From NCBI GenBank assembly GCA_019279435.1, contig JAAALK010000285.1:23840371-23904370 (forward strand): a stretch of DNA of 64,000 nt, in the 5' to 3' direction. The notes below the pieces were generated by a model. That model was not told the DNA's origin. It searched no databases and worked only from the letters and a program-made list of their open reading frames with translations. This document shows positions 21,575 to 32,384 of this stretch, piece by piece; position 1 is the first letter of the stretch; the number at the start of each line of letters is the position of its first letter. The stretch is from Zizania palustris (Eukaryota > Streptophyta > Magnoliopsida > Poales > Poaceae). The position numbers and the translations under genes are program-made.

Positions 21575-23091
21575 CTCCTGTGCCCATAGTCATTGTAGGC
21601 GTCTCTTCTGTGATTTGGACATGCCTGGAGGTGCCCAAGATGGTTGTGGCTTGGTGCCAGGTGCCACTGCCCGGCTTCCGTCAACTCTGGCAAAATTAGT
21701 ACTGCGCCCTTCGGCCTTGCGCACCCTGCACTCGGAGGGGCCTTCGCTGCGAACCCCGGCGGATGGACCGGTCTTGTTCGGCCGATCGAACCAAGCTTCG
21801 GTGCGGAGCCCGACCGAAGCATGGGACTTACCTTCGTCAGACTTTGGTGACAAAGTTTTCGGGATTGGGACTTCCTAAGACCCCACTCTGATGGTGATAG
21901 CTTCGGACTCCCTTTCCTCGGCCTCCTCGTGCCTACACCCTTCGGCTTCGCTCTGCATGGCCCGATTCGGAGGTACCACGGATAGCCTGTGGACGATGCC
22001 ACCCTCCGTTGCGTCTGTTTGTCCCTGCCATCTGTAATATTCCGAAGGAAAACAAGGCATAGTGTTAAGTTGTGGAGGGTACTCCGACCCGGACATGTGC
22101 GGAGCCCACAGAGTTCCTGCCCAGTTGTATGGTGGAGGCATAGGTGCCTCTAGTGGCCTTTCCCATTGTGAGCCGAACCCGTTACCCGGAGAGAGGTTCG
22201 ACAGAGTCGACGGTGTCTTAGACCATGCCAATGAAGGGTCCCACCATGCCGGAGGTACGCTCAGCCAGTGCGGGCCGAAGCCTCCCGTCGGAGAGTTCGT
22301 CCAAAATGGTGCGGGGTTCGGCCATTGGGGGCCGAAGTTGCTATATAGGGGGGTTGGCCACTGAGGCTCGAAGCCACCACACGGGGGGTTCGTCCATTGA
22401 GGCTCGAAGCCACTGAACGGGGCGTCAGGCCACTATGGCCCGAAGCCGTTGTTTGGAGGGATCGGCTGCTTCGGTCCAAAGTCGCCCTCTGAAAGTGTTG
22501 GACCCTTCAGCTATCCTAGTTTCTTAGTGCAGGGACCTGCTTCCCTGGCCCTTCTTTGATGCTTGTTCAACAACATGTTGTACATTACCTTCGGCCTCTT
22601 GTGATCCTTAGCCGAAGGGGTGTTAATGTTCTGTTTCCATGCTCCTACCTCAGGGTTCTTCGGTATGAGCGTGTGAGTGCGCGGCTCTCCAACAATTACA
22701 TCCTTCCCTTTAGCCGACTCGGCCTGTTCTGGCCGAATCAACACCTTCTTTTCACCGAGGTCGACGACGTTGATGGGAAAAGGATCTTTATCCAGCTTCA
22801 TCTTTGGATTATGGTCTATCTTCAATCGTCCTTCTTCTATGGCCGATTGGATCTGCCGTCGAAAAAAATTGCAGTCGTTAGTATTATGTGAATGTGAATC
22901 ATGACACTTATAGTACGGATGCTTCTTTAACACATCGGCAGATGGGATAACTTGACCTTTAGGCAACCTGAGAAGCTGGCTTTTTAAGAGAAAATCAAAT
23001 ATTTTATCACACTTGGTTATATCGAATTAGTACTTGACCTCACTAGGTCGATTCTTTGTGGGGGATGGCCGTAACTCGGAGCAGGTGACAG
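21575..23091 (-). pseudogene. Element B gag, C-terminal half (zinc-knuckle-like motif and F-P-W repeats)
   Basis: On the minus strand, 22966-22511 encodes a gag stretch with a His/Cys motif ending SHNTNDCNFFRRQIQ, the form found in Tat-type gag proteins. The first position of the motif is Tyr (YYKCHD) where a Cys is usual. Downstream (22490-22250) about six 33-bp units encode 11-residue repeats with an F-[GE]-P-x-W core, such as GFEPQWTNPPC. A variable linker (22230-21600) leads to the protease. Stops and frameshifts are scattered throughout. The frame is broken at 23096 by insertion C and resumes at 34347. Confidence 0.82.
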
Positions 23092-23661
23092 GTTTATGAG
23101 GAGCCATGCTGAATAGCGTGGGCCTCATGGCTCCAGAAGTGATGAGTCATTGTCAACGATAGTCAAAGAGGACAAAAGAAGAAGAGATCTGCTGTTTTAT
23201 GGGCCGCGTGTGACTCAGGTACACGGGCAGCGAGCGACTGTCGGGCAGAGGAGGATGCGAAGTCGGGCTGGCCCAATCCGGGTACATGGGCCAGAAGCAG
23301 TAGAAGACCCACTGGGCTGTTGACCAGGACTGACTCAGGTACATGGGCGGTGAGAGATTGCCGGGCTGAGAGAGCTGCGGAGTCGGGCCAGCCCAATCCG
23401 GGTACCTGGTGCAAAGCCGGTGGAGGCTTTGTCAGTTTCAGCGCAAAACTAACAACCGTCGATCTTGTATCCGACTATCTAGAAGAGAAGCCGTAGTCAC
23501 TACGAAAACTTAGCTTCCGGATAAGTCATCTATATCTCTAGGCCCACAGTCAGTCAGTCGTGTCTGTAAAAATACCTAAGGGAAGTAGAGTCTTTTCCTT
23601 TATTCCTGCGTTTGTAAAAAACCCTAAGGGGCTGGTGGAATATTCCTAGTGGTTGGCAGCC

Positions 23662-23670
23662 TATAAATAG
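23662..23670 (+). promoter_or_regulatory. Probable TATA box of the C 5' LTR
   Basis: TATAAATAG within GCCTATAAATAGGACCCC, about 565 bp into the LTR. It is repeated in the 3' LTR at about 32950-32958 and, on the minus strand, in element E near 55117-55125. This is a strong plant-type TATA box in a conserved setting. Confidence 0.7.
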
Positions 23671-24039
23671 GACCCCAATCCCTAGGGTTAGGTCACCCTT
23701 TTGGCTGAAATCAATTCATACTCCTTTGGGTCATTTTTGTCTCTTATTCTCTCTCTCTTGTTTGTGCGCCACCAGGCATTTTGCCCCTGTTTCTTGTCCT
23801 GCATTTATTTCATTCTTACTGTTGCAGTGAAGCTTCTATTCTCTAATCGTGCGCAGCAACTGCAGCGTTTTAATGGATTCATTTCACTCGCACAACAAGT
23901 TTTTTCATGGATTTTAAGGCTTCGGTTGCTTCTGTTGCATGTGTTCTTCAAGCAAGTAGTACTAGTTCTTGCTGTTGCAAGTAGTACTACTACACTGTTG
24001 CAACAGTACACTAGTACCAGCCTTTTGCTTTCTACTGCG

Positions 24040-24740
24040 CAGCTTTTTGATCGAAGTTGACAGGGCTGAGTACCTTTTTTGACTGTTTTTCTGGCGAAGC
24101 CACCCTCACTGTTCGAAGCCCCTCATCTCCGTGAGGTAGGCTTCGATCTAACATCTTTGAAGGCTTCGCTTGAACTTCGGCTTCATTTTTGTGCTGTGTC
24201 TCTAGCTTCGCAGAACACTTTGCACTCTGTCAGCTTCACATACTTCGATAGTCTTTGCGAAGGTGTTCTCAGTCATGAGCTGTTTGAAGTCGATACAACG
24301 TCAGGCTTCGGAGTTAGCTTCGAAGCTTATCTCACTAATAGACTTCATTTTGGTTTCACTGTCGCGTGTTAGCTTTGCTTCTCTTTTCGAAGGTCGCCTT
24401 TTCGAAGGTAGAGTGTAGGCTTTGAATTTGGTTTCTCTGTCGTGTGACAGGCTTCGCTTCTTTGTTCGAAGGTTGTCCGTCTGTGCGTTGTGTTCGAAGT
24501 ATTATGTTCGAAGGATAGGCTTCGAAGCACTCTGTTCGAAGCTAGCTTCGATACTTCTGTACTTCGCTTCGAAGCATACTTCATTCCCGGCCACTTCGAA
24601 CAAGGCTAGATCAAAACATACATTCGGCATTTTCACAACAGCCTTTGGCAGGCTTCGCAACTAACCTCCGAAGCAGGCTTCGACCAGCGAAGCAGGCTTT
24701 GACCACCAAAGCAGACCTCGACGGGCGAACCAGGCTTCGC
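24040..24740 (+). repeat. CTTCG/TTCGAA-dense block in the C LTR
   Basis: Several dozen occurrences of CTTCG or CGAAG, many as the palindrome TTCGAA, within about 700 bp downstream of the TATA box. The same block is at 33330-34040 in the 3' LTR. It is absent from the otherwise related LTR of element E. Confidence 0.8.
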
Positions 24741-25055
24741 CAAGTTCCAAACAGGAGACAAATCTGAACAGTAACTTCTCATCTCACTTTATATATATTT
24801 AGATCATTTCATTGAGAAGTTTGGCCTGACATGTCTAGTATACCTTGTTTATCTGCCTAGTTGCACTGCTCTGGTAGTTCTCTGTTTAACATCAGTTGAT
24901 TCTAGGCTAGATACCTTTAGACTTAGGCTATCTGTTCATTTTCTGTTGATTAGTCTTTTGAGGTGCGTTGGGTGTTGGGAACAGGCCATATATTCGAAAG
25001 AATTTTTAAGGCGCCCATTCACCCCCCCTCTGGTCGCTACTTTCGGTGCTACAAG

Positions 25056-25067
25056 TGGTATCAGAGC
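25056..25067 (+). other. Primer binding site of element C
   Basis: TGGTATCAGAGC two bases after the 5' LTR, complementary to the 3' end of initiator methionine tRNA, as is usual in plant copia elements. Confidence 0.9.
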
Positions 25068-25112
25068 GAGGTTAGGGTTTTTCCATACCTTAACCGGTTC
25101 TAAACCCCAGTA

Positions 25113-27581
25113 GTGACCATGACGTCTCCTGGCAAGGTCTCGTCCTTGGAAGCCTATGGCTATAACTATTGGAAGACTCGCATGCGAGCCTATCTTATGA
25201 GCCAGGGTTCGGACATTTGGGACATTTACGTTCACACCACATTTGTCATATTGCCAGTAGCTGAGCATGGTACTGCTGGTATCATTGCTCAGCACCTGAG
25301 CAACAGTAAGGCTGTGAACATTCTTTTCTCTGGATTAGGTCCCACTGAGTTTGTGCGTGTGAGCCATCTCTCCATTGCGAGAGAGATCTGGGCTACCCTC
25401 AAGGCACACCATGAGGGAACAACACAGGTCAAGGCTCGACTCTATCAGACCTACCGGCGTGAATATGAGAATTTCACACAAAAGCCGGGTGAATCTGTGT
25501 AAGCTTTGTTTGGTCGCTTTCAATCGATCATTAACAAGCTTCGGGACAACAAAGCTGAGGGTGCTCAGTTAGTCTCAGATCATGAGCAGGCGCTCAAGGT
25601 TCTTCATACCTTGGACCCAAAGATCTGGGAGATCAAGGTATCTTCTATCATTGAGAGTACTTCTTATGATACCTTGACCATTTCTGAGTTATTTAGCAAG
25701 TTGAAGGCTACTGAGGTTGATCTCCAGCTGAGATCAAATCTCACTGGTTCTGGATCAAAATCTCTGGCCCTTGCTACACCCTCTGTTGATCCTTCTTCTG
25801 TGAGTTGTGCTGGGTTCTCGTTGATGTCTATCACTGTGGACCAGCTTGAGTTGTTGGGAGATGATGATTTGTGTCTTTTTAACAACCGGGTGTGTCGTGT
25901 CTATGACAAGGGAATGTTCAAAAGACACGGCACAAAATTTGGGTGCTTTGAGTGTGGTGATCCAGGACACTTCATCACCGACTGCCCCAAGCGCAATGGT
26001 CACAAGAACGGCACCGGTGGTGGCTTCCACGACTCCGGCAAGCATGAGAGCTCATCCTTCAACAAGGGCAAGCCAAAGACTCGATTCTTCAAGAAGGCCC
26101 TGAAGGACTACCGGTGAGAGAACAAGAAGCGCGACAAGGCCTTCTTCGCCGAAATGGAGAAGAGCTACTCCAAGCGGTCCACATCTTCTTCCTCTTCATC
26201 GAGCTCAAGCGATGAGGAGATCGCCATCAGGAAGGGGAAGGACAAGGACGATCCGACGGTCCTTTGCTTCATGGCCTTCGGAGACAAGCCGAAGAGCTGC
26301 TCACACAAGCGCCGAAGATCCCGCAAGAGCTTCTGTTCAATGGCTCTTGGGGATAAGGAAGAAAAGAGCTCCTCCGACGACTCCGACGACGGCGACAACG
26401 AAAAGGTATCATCCTATGAACGCGAAATTGTTGATTTACTTGAGAGCAATCGTCAGGAGTTGGAATATAGGGAGAAACTGCTTAGGGGGGCTAAGAAAAT
26501 GATAGATGAATTAGAGAGTGAGCTTGTCATAGCCAACGGCAGAATTGAGAGTCTATCTTCTTCCCCTTGCTTAGGTGATAGCAGTGAGTGCCCAAAGTGT
26601 GAGGTGCTTCTGTGTGACTTGTCGACTCTGAAGTCCAAGTACACAGAAAGGGTTGATGAGAGGGACGCTTTGGCCACTGAGCTTGAAAGCGCTCAGCTGG
26701 AGCTGAAAGATGCTCAAGCCGCTGTCGTCGCACCCTGTGTTGATTGCCCATCTCATCTAGCTACCATAGCTTAGCTGAAATCCAAGGGTGATGAGCATTT
26801 AGGTGATTTGGAAAGGTTGAGAGCTGAGCTTGCGCAGACTAGGCTAGAGCTTGAGACACTGTCAGTTCCACCCACTATCTATGAGAACTGCCTGTCTCTT
26901 AGAATGGAATTGATTAAGCTGAAAGCCGAGAAGTCTGTTCAAGTAGAGAGTGAGTGTGAGACCTGCTTGTCTCAAGTAGAGGTTCTAGCTTCCTTGAGAG
27001 AGGAGCTAGCAGATTCTCAGAATGAGAACTTTTACCTCCGTTCTATCCTGAGTTGGATCAGTGCCAGAGAGCCACAGCTCGGCATGATGATCCAGCAGTT
27101 CAAGAGGCAGGATGGGTTTGGGGTAGGTTACACCTACACCCAGGCTGACTTTGAGAGTGCCATTAGCCGGGCAGTGGAGTGGAGTAAAATGACTCTAGAG
27201 CAGAAGTATCCCAAGACTCACTCCACTGAGTCTTCCCAGGCTTGTCAGCCCAAGGATGGAGTAATTTATGAACCACCCAAAGCTCCACCCAAGAAGCCTA
27301 TCTGGGTTCCTAAGCTCAAACACCTCCACTCTTCTCTAGACTCTCTTCCTGGACCTTCTCAACCCAAGAAGACTACACCTAACATCACCAAGCCCAAACA
27401 TCCCAAGACTCAACCACACCCCAAGAAGCCCACCTATCATTGTGAGTACTGTTACAGAGACGGGCATCTTGCAGAGTTTTGCTTCAGGAGGAAGCGGGTT
27501 GAGAGAGCAGAGAGGGCTCGTGGTGATCAGGAGCAATTCTACCAGCAGGGTGGTAGACTGCATGTTCCTCGACACGGGTAG
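25113..27581 (+). pseudogene. Element C gag (and gag-pol linker), one frame with four stops
   Basis: A single frame from ATG 25113 reads through stops at about 25500 (TAA), 26115 (TGA), 26772 (TAG) and 27579 (TAG). The N-terminus (YGYNYWKTRMRAYLMSQG) is the copia gag leader. A UBN2-like gag core follows to about 25760. The zinc knuckle CFECGDPGHFITDC lies at about 25945-25990. A charged Ser/Asp/Glu-rich stretch and a long coiled-coil-like region (26400-27050) come next. A second CX2CX4HX4C motif, CEYCYRDGHLAEFC, lies at 27443-27484. SIRE-lineage gags are long and have this second finger. It would form the particle; TGA and TAG stops replace apparent Arg and Gln codons. Confidence 0.88.
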
Positions 27582-29074
27582 AAGCTGGAGGCCAGGCCAC
27601 GTCATGTAGGTGGTGGTAGAGGAGACAGCTTTCTTGCCCGTGCTCCAGTTGGTGGTGTCCGTTCTGGCAGAGTTCCAGGTCATGTTGGCTACGGTCCTGG
27701 ACATCGTGGCCGAGGTTTTAGGCAGAACCGAGGACCGCACTTTGAGCCGCGTTTTGGTCCAAACTCTTTTGATGGTTTTCGCTTTCCATCTTTTGAGCAG
27801 ATGGCTCGACACTGGTTTAGCTCTTTTGCTAAACCTGGTGCCGGACCATTTGCTCCCACTTACAGCCACTGATTGTGCAGGATCGGGGACTAGAGGACAT
27901 TTGGATCATGGATTCAGGATGCTCTCGCCACATGACGGGACATCACAGATGGTTCTCCAGTCTCACTCCCCCGAGCTCCGAAGAGTACATCACGTTCGGG
28001 AATAGTGGTCAAGGGAAGGTAAGTGGCATAGGCTCAATTCGCATTTCAGATCATTTCTCTTTGAAGAATGTGGCTTTGGTTAAGAATTTGAACTTCAATT
28101 TGATTTCTGTTTCGCAACTTCTTGAGGATGGTTTGGAAGTGCGTTTTAAGAAGGGAAATTCTTCCGTGTTTGATTCTAGAGGGTCTTTGATTTGCCAGAT
28201 TTTACCATTCGGTAAAGTTTTTCGAATTAACTTCTCTAGTTCTTTTGGCCCTTCTCGTTGTTTGATTGTTGGATCCTCCTCTGAGCTCTGGAAGTGGCAT
28301 AGGAGGTTAGGTCATTTGAGTTTTGATCTGCTAGTCAGGTTGAGATCTATGGACCTCATCCGAGGATTGCCCAAGCTTAAGATCGAAAAGGATCTAGTTT
28401 GTCATCCCTGTCATCATGGGAAAATGGTTGCCGCTTCTCACTCACCTGTGACTCAGGTGATGACTTCGTATTCGGGCGAGCTTTTACACCTAGACACTGT
28501 CGGTCCAGCTCAGGTACGTTCAGTCGGTGGGAAGTGGTACGCACTTGTCATTGTTGATGACTTTTCTAGATTCTCGTGGGTTTTCTTTTTGGAGTCTAAG
28601 GATGAAACATTTTAGTTTGTTCATGACCTGATTTTGAAGCTGAAGAATGAGAACAATGGTCAGATGTGATCAATTCGCTCCGACAACGGCTCTGAGTTCA
28701 AGAACTCTAAGTTCGTCAGCTTCTTCAGTGATCAGGGTCTGGACCATCAGTTTTCTTCTCCTTACACTCCCCCACAGAACGGCGTTGTGGAACGAAAGAA
28801 CCGCACGCTAGTCGAGATGGCCAGGACGATGCTCGATGAGCACAGGACTCCTATGCGTTTTTGGGCTGAAGCCATGAACACGGCTTGCTATCTGGCCAAC
28901 CGCATTTTTCTTAGAGCTTACCTAGGTAAGACCTCATATGAGTTGCGGTTTGGCAGACAGCCCAAGGTGAGCCACCTGCGAGCATTTGGCTGCAAGTGCT
29001 TTGTGCTCAAGAAGGGAGGGCATTTGGACAAGTTTTAGTCTCGTTGCTGGGATGGTGTTTTTCTTGGATACGCT
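27582..29074 (+). pseudogene. Element C protease and integrase (frameshifted, with stops)
   Basis: After a frame change between 27582 and 27875, the frame 27875-29074 holds the copia protease site IMDSGCSRHMTG (27905-27940). The integrase zinc module starts WHRRLGHLSFDLL (28294) and ends CHPCHHGK. Catalytic residues are present in LHLDTVG, IRSDNGSEFKN and PPQNGVVERKN. In-frame stops are TAG at about 28613, TGA at about 28667 and TAG at about 29036; the element D relative suggests Gln, Arg and Glu at these places. Integrase inserts the cDNA copy; here it cannot be made at full length. Confidence 0.88.
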
Positions 29075-31063
29075 TTGCATTCTCGAGGCTTCCGTGTTTG
29101 GAACCTCGAATCCCAGCTGCTTGTCGAGACTTGTGAGGTTTCATTTGATGAGTCCTTGCCTTCTTTGAATCCTTCTTTTGAGCCTTCTGATGGTGAGCTC
29201 GGAGAGTCCATCTTCGAGGAAGATGATGACACTCCAGCCGCTAATGAGGTTGGGCCTTCTGCACCCCCCACAGAGCCCACACCTTCTGAGACTTCGACTG
29301 AGGATGAGGGCGGACCTCTGATCACTTCTTCCACTACGATCGAGCCCCCTCAGTCGAGTCCAGAGGTGCCAGCTGCTGACTCCGGTGAGGTGACTTCAGA
29401 TCACCAAGGATCCCGAGCAGTTCAGCGTGATCACCCCTCAGAGCTCATCATCGGTGATTTGACTGAGAGAACTTTGCGTTCTTCTACCTCTCTTGTTGTG
29501 TTTGCTGAATCTGCGTTTGTTGCATCTTTTGAGCCCAGAGATGTTTCTCATGCTCTTTCTGATTCTATTTGGATTAATGCTATGCAAGAAGAGCTTGAGA
29601 ACTTTGTCCGCAATCGGGTTTGGACACTAGTTGAGCTGCCACCAGGATGCAACCCCATAGGCACCAAATGGGTATTCAAGAACAAACAAGGTGAAGATGG
29701 GGTTGTGGTGCGCAACAAAGCTCGACTAGTTGCCCAGGGTTTTTGCCAGAAGGAAGGTATTGACTTTGAAGAAACCTTCGCTCCTGTTACCCGTCTTGAG
29801 TCCAGTCGTATTCTTCTAGCTTTTGCTGTTTCAAAGTGTTTTAAGCTTTTTCAAATGGATGTCAAGAGTGCTTTTCTGAACGGGTACATAGAAGAGGAGG
29901 TTTATGTTAGGCAACCCCCCGGTTTTGAGAACCCTAAGTTTCCTCGACATGTTTTTAAGTTGCAAAAAGCTTTATACGGATTGAAGCAAGCCCCCAGGGC
30001 TTGGTATGACCGGTTGAAGCAATTTCTGTTGGGCAAGGGCTTTGTGATGGGTTCGGTGGACAGAACTCTTTTCTTGCTAAGAGATGCTTCAGATTTTTTA
30101 GTTGCTCAGATTTATGTGGACGATATTATTTTTGGCGGTACTACTAATGATCTTGTGTCCAAGTTTTCTGAGCAGATGCACAGTGAGTTTGAGATGAGCC
30201 TCGTGGGTGAGCTCAAGTACTTCCTAGGGCTCCAGATCAAGCAGACCAAGGACGGCACCTTCATCCACCAAGGTAAGTACACTCGTGATATGCTTAAGAA
30301 ATTTGACTTTGGTGGTGAATTGAAGCCGCAGATGACCCCGATGGGCACTTCTGGGGGTCTGGACAAGGATGAGAGCAGCGTCAAGGTCAATGAAAGGGTG
30401 TTTCGAGGGATGATCGGCTCGCTGCTATACTTAACGGCGACAAGGCCGGACATTCAGTTTGCTGTGGGGCTGTGCGCACGCTTCCAGTCTTCACCTCGCG
30501 CGTCTCATCGGCAGGCTGTCAAGCGCATTTTCAGGTATCTTACTTATGCGCCTGATCTTGGTCTTTTCTATTCAGCATCATCTTGTCTCGATTTATCTAG
30601 ATTTTCGGATGCCGACTTTGGTGGGTGCCGGTTGGATCGCAAGTCGACTTCCGGTACTTGCCAGTTTCTTGGTTCTTCTCTTGTCTCTTGGTCTTCTCGA
30701 AAGCAATCTGGAGTTGCTCTTTCGACCACAAAGGCTGAGTACGTAGCTGCTGCTAGCTGCTGCTCACAGTTGGTTTGGATGATTTCCACTCTGCGAGATT
30801 TTGGGTTGTTCTTTCCTACCAGGGTTCCATTGTTTTGTGATAGCACCAGTGCTATTAGTGTAGGGAAAAACCCATGTCTTCATTCAAAAACTAAACACAT
30901 TGATGTGCGCTTTCACTTTCTGCGGGATCAATATGAGAAAGGTCTCATTGACCTTGTTCATGTTGATACCCATCATCAGTTGGCTGATATTTTCACCAAA
31001 CCCCTAGATCAGTCTACATTTGAGCATTTACGATGGGACTTGGGTGTTATGTATCCTTTCTAG
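29075..31063 (+). CDS. Element C reverse transcriptase and RNase H (open frame, 662 aa, part of pol)
   Basis: An uninterrupted frame, the same one as the upstream protease/integrase. Residues 1-165 are an acidic, Pro/Ser-rich linker. The RVT_2-type RT starts near 170 (VWTLVELPPG), with FQMDVKSAFLNG near 265 carrying the first catalytic Asp and the box YVDDIIFGG near 346. RNase H begins near 520 (SDADFGGCRLDRKST), with TTKAEYVAA and the terminal QLADIFTKPLD signature near 640. The ATG at 29075 is only the first methionine after a stop; natively this is part of the polyprotein. All catalytic motifs look intact, so decay here is lighter than in gag and integrase. Confidence 0.9.
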   Translation: MHSRGFRVWNLESQLLVETCEVSFDESLPSLNPSFEPSDGELGESIFEEDDDTPAANEVGPSAPPTEPTPSETSTEDEGGPLITSSTTIEPPQSSPEVPAADSGEVTSDHQGSRAVQRDHPSELIIGDLTERTLRSSTSLVVFAESAFVASFEPRDVSHALSDSIWINAMQEELENFVRNRVWTLVELPPGCNPIGTKWVFKNKQGEDGVVVRNKARLVAQGFCQKEGIDFEETFAPVTRLESSRILLAFAVSKCFKLFQMDVKSAFLNGYIEEEVYVRQPPGFENPKFPRHVFKLQKALYGLKQAPRAWYDRLKQFLLGKGFVMGSVDRTLFLLRDASDFLVAQIYVDDIIFGGTTNDLVSKFSEQMHSEFEMSLVGELKYFLGLQIKQTKDGTFIHQGKYTRDMLKKFDFGGELKPQMTPMGTSGGLDKDESSVKVNERVFRGMIGSLLYLTATRPDIQFAVGLCARFQSSPRASHRQAVKRIFRYLTYAPDLGLFYSASSCLDLSRFSDADFGGCRLDRKSTSGTCQFLGSSLVSWSSRKQSGVALSTTKAEYVAAASCCSQLVWMISTLRDFGLFFPTRVPLFCDSTSAISVGKNPCLHSKTKHIDVRFHFLRDQYEKGLIDLVHVDTHHQLADIFTKPLDQSTFEHLRWDLGVMYPF

Positions 31064-32373
31064 GATATTTTGCGTCAGTTTTCTTTCTTCTTTACTTTTT
31101 TCTTGAGTCTTTTTGTGTGTGTTCATACTTTGCATATTCACATATCACACTTTAGAGCTGCTTCTGTTATATGATTGAACTGTTTTACTTATTCTAGCTT
31201 GTACATGCTTTTGAGTATTTGTCAATGATCATGTTTTGATTCAGTTCACTTGATATGTCTAATATCTGTCATATGCATGGATTTTATGCTTTGAAACTTG
31301 AAAATTGATCACCATTGCTTCTGGTAACTAGCATGTGTAGGCTGAATGTTTTTGCTATCTGGTACATACCTTGTAGCTCGCTCCTTAGATGCAAATACGC
31401 AACTTGGACATCTCTATGCTTTTGAACATGGAAAATGTGCTATAAAATAATGAAAAACTAGAAAAATGAAAATTCCATGCCTTTTTATGCTTAAAATTGA
31501 AAAGATCCAGGTGGGTTTGTCTTGTCGCATTGCATTGTTCTGGACTGCATACCATAGCACTTTGGTATGAACTAGGACACTGTAGTGTATGCCAAGACCA
31601 ATGTCTTAAGCTTCTGATGGTCCAGTTCTAGCCTAGGCTTGACTTGGTCGGTCAGCATAAGGTTTGACATACAAATAACCCCTGGCAAAAATGAAGAAGG
31701 AAAAAGAAAAAGCCTGAAAATTGAAATGATAACAAGTTTGCTGAAACACTTTGTTTTGGACAATGCTTATCTTGGTAGATATCTGTTAGCTTCTACATCT
31801 CATGATTTACCTTGCTTGTTAACCGGAAAATGTGGTGATGGTTTTGTTTTGCAAAAATTGAAAAATGTGTGCTAATGACTTTCTTTAGATATCATCTATT
31901 GCACTGATCATGCCATGTATCGTTAACAGTATATCTTTTGCTGTATCTATTAGATGTTGTAATTGCAGTCAATCATATCTGAGAAGCATGCTTTTTACAC
32001 TCCACATGCACTCTAGTTACATTCATTGCATTTTTTGGGGAGTTGCATTTCAGGGGGAGTCTGTGTTTCTTTTGAGTGCTTGATGAGTTCACTTGTCAAC
32101 AAGGGGGAGAAAATTTGGATCAGAGTTTAAGGGGGAGTTCTTACTCTGTTGATATCCTTGTTGTTGTTCTGAAAATCGCACTCATTTTGAGCTTTTACCT
32201 TTGGTTAACCATAATGACCGCTTCTTGCTTTTGTTCGGCTTTTGGTCATTAAGGTTAAACTTTTACCTTATTTTTCTTCTTCTTTGTCTTTCTTGTACTT
32301 TGTTTTCGTGTTTCTACATTTGCTTGCAAGTGCTGAAGAGCTGAAAAAGAGGAGTGTTGACAATGCACTCATC
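31064..32373 (+). other. Non-coding 3' region of element C between pol and the 3' LTR
   Basis: 1.3 kb without a convincing gene. SIRE-lineage elements often carry an envelope-like ORF here; I see only short frames (largest 78 codons) and no transmembrane protein. A block at about 31560-31695 is conserved in elements D (38125-38262, other strand) and E (56480-56614, other strand). Purine runs AGGGGGAG recur at about 32052, 32101 and 32129 before the functional tract. Confidence 0.75.
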
Positions 32374-32384
32374 AAGGGGGAGAT
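32374..32384 (+). other. Polypurine tract of element C
   Basis: AAGGGGGAGAT directly before the TG of the 3' LTR; the normal plus-strand primer site. Confidence 0.88.

Larger units (their letters stand above)
23097..25053 (+). repeat. 5' LTR of copia element C (1957 bp)
   Basis: TG...CA ends, GTTTA duplication at the left, primer binding site at the right. It contains a TATA box at 23662 and a block (24040-24740) extremely dense in CTTCG/TTCGAA. Compared with the 3' LTR, the first 215 bp differ at 13 sites, 12 of them transitions. Confidence 0.95.

Noticed and set aside
23701..24060. 119-codon hydrophobic frame just after the TATA box in the C LTR, also open in the 3' LTR (32989-33348)
   Set aside because: Both LTR copies descend from one template, so shared openness is expected. 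The related E LTR has no such frame and no known motif is present.
31639..31875. Possible envelope-like gene in the tail of element C
   Set aside because: The largest frame has 78 codons, no signal peptide or membrane segment, and is not kept open in D or E.
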